From NCBI GenBank assembly GCA_964572065.1, contig CAZNER010000010.1:1-37408 (forward strand): 37,408 nt of DNA, given 5' to 3'. Every line of letters starts with the position of its first letter. Positions within the stretch are counted from its first letter, which is position 1. The translations under genes and the position numbers were made by a program. This document shows positions 16,082-24,275 of this stretch, in pieces. Under the pieces are notes generated by a model, which saw only the letters and a program-made list of their open reading frames with translations, ran no database searches and was not told where the DNA came from. This DNA comes from CAZNER01 sp964572065. GTDB taxonomy: Bacteria; Patescibacteriota; Dojkabacteria; JAHIVN01.

Positions 16082-16264
16082 CTATTCTCCTTTAATTTGT
16101 TCTTGCAATTCTGAAATTCTTTCATCTTGCAGGTTAATATTTTCTTTTAATCGTTCAATTTCTTCTAATCTTTGAGCTATTTTAAGTTCGAACTCTGCCC
16201 TAGCAGCTTGTACTTTCATTAACTCAACTTGTTTTTTCTTCTTTTCAATATTCATTTTATGCAT
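16082..16264 (-). CDS. Small coiled-coil protein in the virion protein cluster
   Basis: A 60-residue, very charged helix (KIAQRLEEIERLKENINLQD) with heptad repeats, almost certainly a coiled coil. Two starts are possible: the ATG at 16264 lies immediately after an AAAGG site, whereas the ATG at 16255 has better spacing and gives 57 residues. It sits between two beta-rich virion proteins. It may be an oligomerisation element or chaperone for them; unknown. Confidence 0.55.
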   Translation of the reverse strand: MHKMNIEKKKKQVELMKVQAARAEFELKIAQRLEEIERLKENINLQDERISELQEQIKGE

Positions 16265-16697
16265 CCTTTAAGCTACCTATAATTTTAGCAGCATAATTAT
16301 TAACTTTTCCAGAAGTATTATTAGCTTTTACTTTAATAATTGATCCTGCACTATATTCAATTCCTCCAAAAGGAGAAACAAAATCATAAGCTCCATGCGC
16401 TGTTCTTCTTTTGCCTATTATAGCTGTATCGACTAAAACAGAATACTCACTAATACTGCAGCCGCTTGCCTCTACATGTTGTAAGGCTAAAATTTTCCCT
16501 GTTGGTACAGTATAAGTAACGATATCAATCGTAGAACCTATAGCAACAGAATTCTGTTCATCAAATGCATTAATTGCTTGGCCAGCAGTAAAAATAACTG
16601 GAATAGGGTTACTAGACAAATTTGCAACATTAACATAAAGGGATGATTTATTATTTTGACTTTTATCCCATGCCTCTATTGCGTTAATTAAATCCAT
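16257..16697 (-). CDS. Small beta-rich virion protein
   Basis: A 146-residue protein without charge clusters. The region TVPTGKILALQHVEASG, then IKVKANNTSGKVNNYAAKI, reads as a beta sandwich, with motif style similar to the C-terminal domain of the 253-residue repeat protein. It follows a hairpin terminator after the 84-residue gene and begins the five-gene cluster of presumed surface proteins. No known family was recognised. Capsid decoration or fibre function is inferred from position only. Confidence 0.6.
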   Translation of the reverse strand: MDLINAIEAWDKSQNNKSSLYVNVANLSSNPIPVIFTAGQAINAFDEQNSVAIGSTIDIVTYTVPTGKILALQHVEASGCSISEYSVLVDTAIIGKRRTAHGAYDFVSPFGGIEYSAGSIIKVKANNTSGKVNNYAAKIIGSLKDA

Positions 16698-16708
16698 TTT
16701 TTACCTTG

Positions 16709-16734
16709 AAAAACAAGGGGGATTTCTCCCCCTT
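16709..16734 (-). terminator. Hairpin terminator between the 84-aa gene and the virion protein cluster
   Basis: AAGGGGG (16715-16721) and CCCCCTT (16728-16734) form a 7-bp G-C rich stem with a 6-base loop. On the minus strand it is followed by GTTTTTC. It lies five bases after the stop at 16740. Confidence 0.7.
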
Positions 16735-16739
16735 TATGA

Positions 16740-16994
16740 TTACTTTTCGTCTTTTATGACTTTAACAGGTTTTCCCATAGGCTTTTTTTTCATTTCTTCA
16801 TCGTAATCTTTTTTAGAAATTAACCAAGCCCTACAACCTTCAGTTTTAAGTTCTTTTACTTCTTTTTCATTAAGCTCAAATTCTTTAAATGTAAGTCCAA
16901 CAACATGAGAACCTAATCTAAATTGCTTGGCCGGATGACGTTTTCTAAGTTTCAAAGATACTTTAACTAGTTTTTCTTTCTTTTCTTCTGCCAT
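16740..16994 (-). CDS. Small basic protein following the major capsid gene, possible joining protein
   Basis: An 84-residue lysine-rich protein (KVSLKLRKRHPAKQFRLGSH, then EFELNEKEVKELKTEG). The short domain after a charged N-terminus resembles the layout of Mu gp35-like small head proteins, which follow the T-like capsid protein, but similarity is by layout only. It is flanked by two G-rich hairpins, so it is probably transcribed as a small defined unit in part. Function unknown; head joining is a contextual guess. Confidence 0.55.
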   Translation of the reverse strand: MAEEKKEKLVKVSLKLRKRHPAKQFRLGSHVVGLTFKEFELNEKEVKELKTEGCRAWLISKKDYDEEMKKKPMGKPVKVIKDEK

Positions 16995-17007
16995 TTTATC
17001 CTCACAG

Positions 17008-17032
17008 AAAGGAGGAGGGCCAAGCCCTCCTC
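17008..17032 (-). terminator. Hairpin after the major capsid gene
   Basis: GAGGAGGGC (17012-17020) and GCCCTCCTC (17024-17032) make a perfect 9-bp stem with a CAA/TTG loop. On the minus strand CTTTCTG follows, a weak U tract. It lies four bases after the capsid stop. It may act as a partial terminator or protect the capsid mRNA 3' end. Confidence 0.65.
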
Positions 17033-17035
17033 ATA

Positions 17036-17947
17036 TTAGGTATTAGTAACTTTAATCATTTTTTGCCATAGACCGTAGCCGAATCCTACTCGATAATCGA
17101 TACCATAAAGATATTTTTTTCTCATGAATCCTGCATCACTGTCACCTTCAAGAGAATTAAACTCTGGATTTTGACGGTTTTGCTTAATAATAGGTTTCAT
17201 ACCATCAGAGATATCTGCAATATACCAATCATTAGCATCTGTTAATCTTGAAGAGTAAGTAATTTGAGAAATTCTACCTTTCATAGCGTTGTCACTATTA
17301 TTGATAAGTCTCAAAGTATTTAGCTCAATGAATTGATTCTTCAATTGAACTGGACAAACAACTCCAATTTTAACTTCTCCTTCATTCCAAGGCTCACCTG
17401 TATCATCTTTGTAAGATAACATAGTTGCCTCAGCAGTATCAATATCAGCTTTAATTTGCGCTAAAGTTGAGCCTGTACCTGTTTGAAGATTTGATTGAAC
17501 ACCTGATTCCCCTTCTTGGTGAGAAGCGGAGAAAAATGGTTGTCCATCATAACAAAGCTCAGTTGTTCCATCTACTAGAGCTTCAATGAAAAGTTTTCTA
17601 GGATGGATTCTTGCTTTTCTAGCAAGGTCATTAATTCTGATTTGAACATTACCTAATTGATCATCTTTAAGAGCGTTTCTATCTACAGATAGTGTTGCTT
17701 CAAAATCTTTATTAGGAATTTCGTAATCAAATTCACCTAATGATTTAAGTTTTCTTTCATCAACCCATTCAGTTAAAGAAGGGGATTGACCAAGCCATCC
17801 ATAACTTTCTTTATCTGATGTTGAATTTGTTTCCATGATAAAAGGCATTACATCGGCCGGATCTTCAGCATTATTAAATGCTTTCACAAAAGCCGCGTTT
17901 AGACCTTTTCTCAGAGTTACTAATTCTTTTCCTGCATATGTACTCAT
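17036..17947 (-). CDS. Major capsid protein (Mu gpT-like major head subunit)
   Basis: A 303-residue protein of the size of Mu-type T proteins. Motifs include TYAGKELVTLRKGLNAAFVK at the N-terminus, GWLGQSPSLTEWVDERK, DFEATLSVDRNALKDDQLG, ARKARIHPRKLFIEAL and LCYDGQPFFSASH. This set is characteristic of the T family, which has an HK97-like fold and forms the icosahedral shell. It lies between the decoration protein and the 84-residue protein, and a strong hairpin follows. Short length and the absence of a long delta domain agree with a separate protease/scaffold encoded upstream. Confidence 0.9.
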   Translation of the reverse strand: MSTYAGKELVTLRKGLNAAFVKAFNNAEDPADVMPFIMETNSTSDKESYGWLGQSPSLTEWVDERKLKSLGEFDYEIPNKDFEATLSVDRNALKDDQLGNVQIRINDLARKARIHPRKLFIEALVDGTTELCYDGQPFFSASHQEGESGVQSNLQTGTGSTLAQIKADIDTAEATMLSYKDDTGEPWNEGEVKIGVVCPVQLKNQFIELNTLRLINNSDNAMKGRISQITYSSRLTDANDWYIADISDGMKPIIKQNRQNPEFNSLEGDSDAGFMRKKYLYGIDYRVGFGYGLWQKMIKVTNT

Positions 17948-17965
17948 AATCTAAACTCCTTTTAA

Positions 17966-18379
17966 TTAAACTGCGTAGTTATCAATTCTAACACGTACTT
18001 CGGTACTAGAAATGAATTCTACAATTCTTCCAACTGCTAACTCATTAGTTCCTTGAGTTGTAGAAATAGTATTATCATCAGATGCATAAGCTATAGAGCC
18101 TACATCTGCCTGAGAAAAACCAGTTCCATTCATCAAGAAAGCACCATACTTCTCTGCTCGACAAGTTAAATCCCCTGCAGCTCCTGCAGAATTATCAACT
18201 TTCTCATAAGCAATACCAGCAAAAGCAGCTCCTGCTTCTGCAGCCATTGGTGCCAAATATCCTGCAGCATTATGCTTTACTATTGCGCCTTGATAAATAA
18301 TATCAGAAGCAACAACAGGATGAGCTAATAGCTTGCCTTCTTTTTCTTTTCTATCAACATTTTCTGTTAATGCAGCCAT
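17966..18379 (-). CDS. Capsid decoration-like protein (DUF2190-like)
   Basis: A 137-residue Ala/Gly-rich beta protein starting MAALTENVDRKEKEGKLLAH. The region GAIVKHNAAGYLAPMAAEAG, then FAGIAYEKVDNSAGAAGD and LTCRAEKYGAFLMNG, resembles DUF2190-type small capsid proteins. It is encoded between protease/scaffold and major capsid genes, a standard position for the head decoration protein that stabilises the expanded shell. No catalytic motif. The functional call is from family resemblance and position. Confidence 0.65.
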   Translation of the reverse strand: MAALTENVDRKEKEGKLLAHPVVASDIIYQGAIVKHNAAGYLAPMAAEAGAAFAGIAYEKVDNSAGAAGDLTCRAEKYGAFLMNGTGFSQADVGSIAYASDDNTISTTQGTNELAVGRIVEFISSTEVRVRIDNYAV

Positions 18380-18391
18380 TTTTACTCCTTA

Positions 18392-19621
18392 TTACTTGTT
18401 GTACTCAACGTACTCTTTATCAGTTAAGCCAAGTTGCTCAGCAATTTCCTTTTCTTTAGCAGAAAGTACAATCTCATCATCCTCAGGTGTCTCATCAGAT
18501 CCTTTGGCTTTTGTATTCATCTTTTCATTTAAAGAAAGAACTTCAAGCATGTCCTTACCTTCATTAAGAGCAACTAGTTGCGCCTTATTAATTTTCCCCT
18601 CAGCGAAAAGCTTATCATGAACTTTTTCCTTATCAGATTTTGTAATCTTATCTTCAAGTTCTTTAACCTTATCACTAAGCTCAACATTCTTGGCCTCTTC
18701 AGCATCAAGTTTGCCTTGAACCTCAGAGACTTTGTTATTCAGTTCAACAATTTTCTCATTGTGAACTGAAAGTTCAATAGTTGTTTCTGTTGTCACTTTT
18801 TCAGCTCCTTGTGATTTATTATTAAGTTCGACAATGGCATCCATTTTCAGGAAAGGATAATTTGTTAATGCGCCTCCTACTAAGGTGGCACCAAATTTTT
18901 CCCCTGAGTGTGGATGTTTGTAACTAAATCTAAATTCAGGAGAGAAATATCTGTATTCCTTTTCGCTTAAAGCAGTAATACCTTTTGTATTCCACATGAC
19001 TTGAGCATAAAGCGTTTGCTTATCAAAAGATAAGAAAACATCTTTAAACCATCCGAACGCCTCATTTTTCTTATGATCCTCGTTTATGCTCAAGTCAACG
19101 CCTGTAACTTTAGATTTAAAATTACTTTCCATTGACTCCAAATGTTCTTGTGTTATGACTAACCTACCGTGGATAGGATGCTCACCTTCTGCTACTCTTG
19201 CTATTTCAATTATGTGAGGCAACCCTTCATGTAGATCTATAGTTTTAAATTCAGAAGAAAGATTAACTTCTCCTTTATCATTGAATGAGATTTCTTGGCA
19301 GCATGGTACTTCTATAAGTTCGCCGATAAATCCTACTACATCCCTTCCAAGAGTTACTTTAGTTTCTGTAGGAGAAATTTGCTTTTCAGATATCGCTACA
19401 GCAATAAATTCATTATCATTTTCTTCAATATTATAATCCCAAAAATATTTAGATTTCAAATACTCTCTTGCTTCTTCCTCAGTTTGAAATCTTTCTTTTC
19501 CTAGAATTACTTTATGAATAATAGCTCTATCTGAAATATTATTTTCTTCTAGAAATTTTTCAATATCAGTATCTATCTCTAATATTTTCTCTTCTCTAAT
19601 AAAATCTTTTAAAAAATTCAT
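18392..19621 (-). CDS. Prohead protease/scaffold (Mu gpI-like) with an extra N-terminal domain
   Basis: A 409-residue protein. Residues 130-275 hold the Mu I-like protease region: AEGEHPIHGRLVITQEHLE, INEDHKKNEAFGWFKDV, EYRYFSPEFRFSYKHP and TNYPFLKMDAI. The C-terminal 110 residues are a charged coiled coil that is probably the scaffold. The first ~110 residues form an additional domain (FQTEEEAREYLKSKYFWDY), like small domains attached to other phage proteases. The protein should guide prohead assembly and then cleave scaffold and itself. The start overlaps the TGA of the tiny zinc-protein gene. Catalytic residues cannot be fixed by eye. Confidence 0.8.
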   Translation of the reverse strand: MNFLKDFIREEKILEIDTDIEKFLEENNISDRAIIHKVILGKERFQTEEEAREYLKSKYFWDYNIEENDNEFIAVAISEKQISPTETKVTLGRDVVGFIGELIEVPCCQEISFNDKGEVNLSSEFKTIDLHEGLPHIIEIARVAEGEHPIHGRLVITQEHLESMESNFKSKVTGVDLSINEDHKKNEAFGWFKDVFLSFDKQTLYAQVMWNTKGITALSEKEYRYFSPEFRFSYKHPHSGEKFGATLVGGALTNYPFLKMDAIVELNNKSQGAEKVTTETTIELSVHNEKIVELNNKVSEVQGKLDAEEAKNVELSDKVKELEDKITKSDKEKVHDKLFAEGKINKAQLVALNEGKDMLEVLSLNEKMNTKAKGSDETPEDDEIVLSAKEKEIAEQLGLTDKEYVEYNK

Positions 19622-19740
19622 ACTATCCCCTTACCTTTACAAATATGACATTCCTTTGTTTCACCATTAGGCATTTCTATAACGCCCATCCCATGACATT
19701 TCCAACAAGCTTGCTTAAAAATTCTAATTAACTTTTTCAT
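19618..19740 (-). CDS. Tiny DnaJ-type zinc-finger protein between portal and protease
   Basis: A 40-residue frame that starts at ATG 19740 overlapping the portal stop (ATGA) and ends with TGA overlapping the protease start (ATGA). It encodes MKKLIRIFKQA, then CWKCHGMGV and CHICKGKGIV, two CxxCxGxG modules spaced as in one half of the DnaJ cysteine-rich domain. The pairing should bind one zinc ion. It lacks a J-domain. Tight overlaps on both sides support that it is translated. A chaperone or portal/scaffold assembly factor is plausible, but no characterised homologue is known to me. Confidence 0.7.
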   Translation of the reverse strand: MKKLIRIFKQACWKCHGMGVIEMPNGETKECHICKGKGIV

Positions 19741-21968
19741 AGCGTAATACTCTTCTTAGCTGTTGCTGATGGAGATAAAGTAGATACCTCCAACCCATCA
19801 ACTCCTTTTGATGTTTTTAAATTTGCTCTTAAATATGATTTACAATTATGATGTAGAGGCGGCGAATATCTCAAGCTCTCAGCATCATTTGTATTAAAAG
19901 TTGTTCCTGCTAATTCCTTACAAATAGCAGATTTAGGTGCAATGTTTATAAATGTAAAAGAATGAATTTCCTCTAAAACATCTGGTTCAAAGAAAAAGGC
20001 ATCTCTTCCTTCATTTACCATTAATGCTGCTGAGTTATTTCCTTTCACTTCTACTTGATTAGATTCAATAAATTTCTCAGCATCATCTTCCATTGACTGC
20101 CTAATAACATTTTCATCAGATGATTTAGTCTCAATACCTGAGTAAGAAAAATCAATTCTCTTTTTAAGTTCTTTTATTGAATCTTCACTAATCAAGTCAG
20201 ATTGTTTTTGAATCAATACTTGAATATAAGTTGGGAGCTTTGAGGCATCATTTAATTTTATTTCATTAACAGATTCTCCATATTTTTCTACCATTCTAAT
20301 CATATCTCTTTCATGATTATTAAGCTCAACATTTCTCATTGAAGGTATTTCTTTCTTGGCCATATCTATTGCTTTGAAAGCAGTATCAGTTAATGAACGC
20401 TTAAGAGATTTTTTTAAATCATTAACTCCGCTCATTTTAATTTTACTTGTGGCCAATTGTTTTTTGCTATCAGCTAATTGCTTATATCTATTCATCACAT
20501 CATTGATATATTTTGCTGAGGAAAATTCTAAGGTAGCTCGAATATCATCTGCTATTCTGCTTCCTTGCTTAGCAATCAATGTTCTGGGTGTTTTCGGAGT
20601 TCCCTTCTCAGATAGTTCAACGTCATCTTGCTCTTCTTGTTTTCCAGAATCGCCTCCATCAGAATTATCATTAGAAGAACTATTAGAAGACTTCTTATTA
20701 TCTTCATTTTTAGCTTCCTTGTTTTCAAGCATATCTCCATCAGCTTTTTTAGGTAGATTGTGCGATCTTCTTACATGATCTTCTAGAGGCTCATCAGCGG
20801 TAATAATTCCCTTCTCGACATAACCAGTTACAACCCTCATAAGCTCTTCGCCTGCTTCATCAGCAATACCAGAATGAATGAGTTTCGGCATAACCTCAAC
20901 GGAATCGCCAAAATTTAGGCGAACAAGATTAGGAATTAAATTTAGATTAATTGTATCAGCAATCTTGTCTGCAATGTATTCTATTCCATCACGGAAAAAT
21001 TCAACAGATTGTGCGGTAGAAGATCCTACTGCAGCATTCCCTCCAATACCCATTTCAAGCCACATCGCAATTATAGCACCTGCTATTTCTTCATTCTCTG
21101 CTTTAATCGCTATTTGTACTTTTGCAGGATCAAATGTATTAGCTTGATCTAAATTTAAATTATATCCATCAGGTAAAATAATATGTGCTGATTCCGCCTG
21201 AGTATATTCAGTCAAAACATCCATAGCATGTTTATATTCATCAGATTCATAATCAATACCAGGAGGAAGAGTTAAAACAGGTACACCAATAGCGCCTTTC
21301 TCGATTCCAATAGCTTGAAGCTGCTTATATAAAAGTTTTCTTTTATAATTTCCGTAAAGCATTCTACAGAATGGATAACCTGTATCATTCCCTTTCTTTT
21401 CATTGTAAAAAATCAAGAGAGTATCGGCGTCCATGTCTTCATTAACTTCTACATCACCTGATTGTGTTTGATGGATTTTCTCTAATATCCCTTCGCGGTT
21501 AAATTTCCACTTATCTAGAGTTCTTTGATCACGCCAAGCTATATTAGCTAGACCAGTGTACGGGCCAAAAGGCTTTTCAACTCTATTTTTATGCACTACT
21601 TCAAAAACAGAATGGCCGTGCCAGGGAAATGTTAAAATTTCATCTAGCTTGGCCTTCCATCCATCAGGTACATTATTGAACAGGATATGATGAATTAATG
21701 CCGCTACTTCTAAATCTTTCTTTTCATCAGATGCTGGTTCAATATCCCATTTAGCAGATTTTATAGGGTTGTTGATTGCATGATAAGGTTTTCTGATAGA
21801 AGCATCTGATAAGAGCATTTTAGCATAAGTCTCTTGACCTGCTTCTCCGATTAGGTTTTTTAGATAATCATTTTGGACTGTATCTGCTGTTATTAATGTC
21901 CCTGATTTGCCTTTAGGTTTGAAATTAGTTTTAGGAGTTTCTTTTTCCGTAAAATCTTGATCTGCCAT
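19737..21968 (-). CDS. Portal protein (Mu gp29-like, DUF935) fused to an F-like head morphogenesis domain
   Basis: The ATG at 21968 (GAGG four bases upstream, MADQDFTEKE) gives 743 residues; a TTG start at 22046 would add 26. The N-terminal ~400 residues match the DUF935 portal: LLSDASIRKPYHAINNPIKS, FPWHGHSVFEVVHKN, IAWRDQRTLDKWKFNREG and LEMGIGGNAAVGSS. A low-complexity Asn/Ser/Asp linker follows. The last ~120 residues (CKELAGTTFNTNDA, then PPLHHNCKSYL) have the C..L.G..F...PP.H.NC pattern of Mu F/SPP1 gp7-like proteins. In Mu these are separate genes, so this is a fusion. The portal forms the DNA entry ring; the F-like part enters the prohead. Confidence 0.85.
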   Translation of the reverse strand: MADQDFTEKETPKTNFKPKGKSGTLITADTVQNDYLKNLIGEAGQETYAKMLLSDASIRKPYHAINNPIKSAKWDIEPASDEKKDLEVAALIHHILFNNVPDGWKAKLDEILTFPWHGHSVFEVVHKNRVEKPFGPYTGLANIAWRDQRTLDKWKFNREGILEKIHQTQSGDVEVNEDMDADTLLIFYNEKKGNDTGYPFCRMLYGNYKRKLLYKQLQAIGIEKGAIGVPVLTLPPGIDYESDEYKHAMDVLTEYTQAESAHIILPDGYNLNLDQANTFDPAKVQIAIKAENEEIAGAIIAMWLEMGIGGNAAVGSSTAQSVEFFRDGIEYIADKIADTINLNLIPNLVRLNFGDSVEVMPKLIHSGIADEAGEELMRVVTGYVEKGIITADEPLEDHVRRSHNLPKKADGDMLENKEAKNEDNKKSSNSSSNDNSDGGDSGKQEEQDDVELSEKGTPKTPRTLIAKQGSRIADDIRATLEFSSAKYINDVMNRYKQLADSKKQLATSKIKMSGVNDLKKSLKRSLTDTAFKAIDMAKKEIPSMRNVELNNHERDMIRMVEKYGESVNEIKLNDASKLPTYIQVLIQKQSDLISEDSIKELKKRIDFSYSGIETKSSDENVIRQSMEDDAEKFIESNQVEVKGNNSAALMVNEGRDAFFFEPDVLEEIHSFTFINIAPKSAICKELAGTTFNTNDAESLRYSPPLHHNCKSYLRANLKTSKGVDGLEVSTLSPSATAKKSITL

Positions 21969-22125
21969 GATGCCTCGATTAAGGGTATTAAATTTATTAT
22001 TGACTGAAATCATAAAATTGTAAAATGAATTAATTTGTTCTGACAACCCAAATCAATATTTTTTTATGACGCGGAGAGTATTAGGCATACGATTTTATTT
22101 GATCGCAGAAGCTCATATTTCGATT

Positions 22126-23682
22126 CTAAGCTTCTCTAGTTTTGAAACGTGATGAATGAGTCGTATTTTTCTTTTGAAACGATTTACGGTAAGGTTCTGA
22201 TGTTTTGTTGGTGTCTTTCATGCTACCCACGGAACCTAATTCATCCAAATGCTGAATTGCTTGAGTTGCTGAATCAACTTGATCATCATGCTTACCATTA
22301 GGAAATACCATTAATTCTAAGATAAAGTCATTTATCCATGGAGCTATCATAGGATCAGGAAAGTATATATCTCCCGATTTAAATAACGGAGCCTGTGACT
22401 GTGCGCGTTCAACTTTAGATCCATTCGGTTCAACTTCAATGATACGCTTAATATTATTTTTGCGAAGCATCGAAATGATACCTGGACCATTAGCTTTATC
22501 TTCAATCAACAATGCTTTATAGTCAGGATGTTTAGTTATAAACAATTCACATGCCTCTAGAGTTTTATCAAATCCCATTCTAGATCTAACCATATCAGGT
22601 AAAAGAAATATATCACCGGTTGAACTCCTCCCCCACTCAGTGCCTACAACAAAATCAGTCTTATTTTTTTTATTCTTAGACTTTTCTTTAAAAGTCATAT
22701 CCCATGAGTGACATTTATAAACTATGTCTTTTGGTATTTGAGTATAGAATTTAAAATGTTCTCTTTTAAAAATATTACCATCTGCAGGAGCAGGACGTTG
22801 CTGCATTTGTCCTGCAAACATTTCTGCATCAGAAACTCGCATAGCTTCTAAATCATCTTCATTGTGTTTCGCTTTCCAAAGCGCTTCGCCTTTTTCACGC
22901 GGATCAAATTCACTTTTACCATCTTCATTCAATGCAGGAAGATTGAGATGATAAAATTTAAATTCACTTCCTCCATCTAAAAGAAACCCTGCTAAATCGT
23001 CTTCATGCAATCTCTGCATAATAATTATTATCGGAGTATCTTTAGAATTTACTCTAGATTTGATTGTATTATTAAATCGATCATTAATTCGTGAACGAAT
23101 TGTATCACTGGCAGCGTCATCAGGCTTAAGCGGATCATCAATTAAAATTGCACCATTAAACTCAAAAGGTGCATCAGGATCTTGAACAGTACCAGCACCA
23201 AATCCAGTAATCTGCCCTCCTGTTGCTACGGCATACATACCTCCGCCCATATGATTAAACCATTTCTTTTTGGATTGTGAATCTTGTTTCAAAACCATTG
23301 GCCATCGAGATTGATACTCATCACTCGTTACAATTTCTTTAATTGCAGAACTATTATCTAACGCAAGATCATCAGAATAAGATAAATGTAAAAATTTACA
23401 TTTAGGGTTACGAGCTAAACACCAACTAACAAATGCTTTAATTACAATTTCTGTTTTTGAATATCGCGGAGGAAGATTAATTAGCAGGTAGGTAATCTCT
23501 CCGCGATAAACTTTCATAAGAGCATCACAAATAGAATCATGATGCCAGTTTTCGAGAAATTCTTCTCGTTTAATTTCTCTAAACATCCATTTCAAGAATT
23601 TTTTTAAATCTTCTTCAAGCTCTAATGTATCTAATCGATGCTGTATGGATTCAACTGAAGGAATTTCTAGATTACTTATCAC
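22126..23682 (-). CDS. terL: Terminase large subunit
   Basis: A 518-residue packaging ATPase-nuclease. Walker A is LPPRYSKTE (residues 70-78) and Walker B is AILIDDP (Asp182, Asp183), followed by a coupling motif IIIIMQRLHEDD. The C-terminal RNase H-like nuclease has acidic residues in HSWDMTF (Asp328), LLIEDKANG (Asp395) and KHDDQVD (Asp466/467/470). The sequence resembles Terminase_6-type large subunits. It pumps DNA through the portal, whose gene follows, and cuts concatemers. The start overlaps the small subunit gene by 11 bases. Whether packaging is cos or headful cannot be told from the sequence. Confidence 0.93.
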   Translation of the reverse strand: MISNLEIPSVESIQHRLDTLELEEDLKKFLKWMFREIKREEFLENWHHDSICDALMKVYRGEITYLLINLPPRYSKTEIVIKAFVSWCLARNPKCKFLHLSYSDDLALDNSSAIKEIVTSDEYQSRWPMVLKQDSQSKKKWFNHMGGGMYAVATGGQITGFGAGTVQDPDAPFEFNGAILIDDPLKPDDAASDTIRSRINDRFNNTIKSRVNSKDTPIIIIMQRLHEDDLAGFLLDGGSEFKFYHLNLPALNEDGKSEFDPREKGEALWKAKHNEDDLEAMRVSDAEMFAGQMQQRPAPADGNIFKREHFKFYTQIPKDIVYKCHSWDMTFKEKSKNKKNKTDFVVGTEWGRSSTGDIFLLPDMVRSRMGFDKTLEACELFITKHPDYKALLIEDKANGPGIISMLRKNNIKRIIEVEPNGSKVERAQSQAPLFKSGDIYFPDPMIAPWINDFILELMVFPNGKHDDQVDSATQAIQHLDELGSVGSMKDTNKTSEPYRKSFQKKNTTHSSRFKTREA

Positions 23683-24142
23683 TTTGAGTTTTCTCCGCCA
23701 TTGCTTTAAGAGAAAGCAATTCTTCCTTGGAGAGTTTTTTTAAATCAATTGAATTAGTATTTTCCATAGAACCAGTTAAATTAATATTTGTCTGTTCACG
23801 TTCTTTTCCAAGAATATGATTCACAAACCAATTAATTTGAACTTGATCCCCTCCCTCCATAGATTTAAGAATAGACTTAATTACCATTTTGTCTAAAGCA
23901 GGAGTATTAGCTGCCCGATATAATTTATTAAGTTCTGCCTTAGGGAGAGTAATATAGCGATTAAGTATATTTTTAAATTGTGTTCTAGTTTTAAGAGACA
24001 AGGCTTTTTCTTCATCAGTCATCTTCGGTCTACCAAAGCCTTTAGATTTAGTATGCCCTTTTTTAAATTGTGTCGCACGTTGTCGAGCCGCCTTCTCAGG
24101 ATCTTTTGACATTTTAGATTTGCCTTTCTTTTTTACTGCCAT
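23672..24142 (-). CDS. terS: Terminase small subunit
   Basis: The ATG at 24142 (MAVKKKGKSKMSKD) gives 156 residues; an upstream in-frame GTG at 24196 would lie at or before the predicted transcription start. The N-terminal third is very basic (QFKKGHTKSKGFGRPKM), the pattern seen in DUF5681-type terminase-associated proteins. The rest is helical with an acidic-basic C-terminus (DLKKLSKEELLSLKAMAEKT). It overlaps the large subunit gene, as usual for small terminases. It should recognise the packaging site, which may be in or near this gene. Confidence 0.75.
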   Translation of the reverse strand: MAVKKKGKSKMSKDPEKAARQRATQFKKGHTKSKGFGRPKMTDEEKALSLKTRTQFKNILNRYITLPKAELNKLYRAANTPALDKMVIKSILKSMEGGDQVQINWFVNHILGKEREQTNINLTGSMENTNSIDLKKLSKEELLSLKAMAEKTQSDK

Positions 24143-24196
24143 GCGATAGCCTTTTTTATGCCTAATTACTATTTCGCCTTGAATTAATGGTATCAC

Positions 24197-24226
24197 ATTC
24201 TATCGACGATCGAAACCTCAAGTCAA
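24197..24226 (-). promoter_or_regulatory. Promoter for the late (terminase/structural) operon
   Basis: On the minus strand TTGACT (24221-24226) is separated by 18 bases from TAGAAT (24197-24202); each hexamer matches 5 of 6 consensus bases. The start of transcription would be near 24190, about 48 bases before the small terminase ATG. A TATCAC motif at 24191-24196 overlaps the start point, so a factor binding the repeats could affect this promoter. Confidence 0.6.
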
Positions 24227-24275
24227 CTATTTATTTTTTGTTTAGACGCACAAGTAAACCTCAGATGTAAGATCG

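Noticed and set aside
22047..22125. Possible terminator or regulatory hairpin between TerL and portal (GAAGCT...AGCTTC)
   Set aside because: The arms are only six bases with a 15-base loop and one arm lies in the TerL end; no U tract.
23672..24196. Longer small terminase from GTG 24196
   Set aside because: The predicted late promoter would start transcription near 24190, so the GTG would not be on the mRNA; ATG 24142 fits better.
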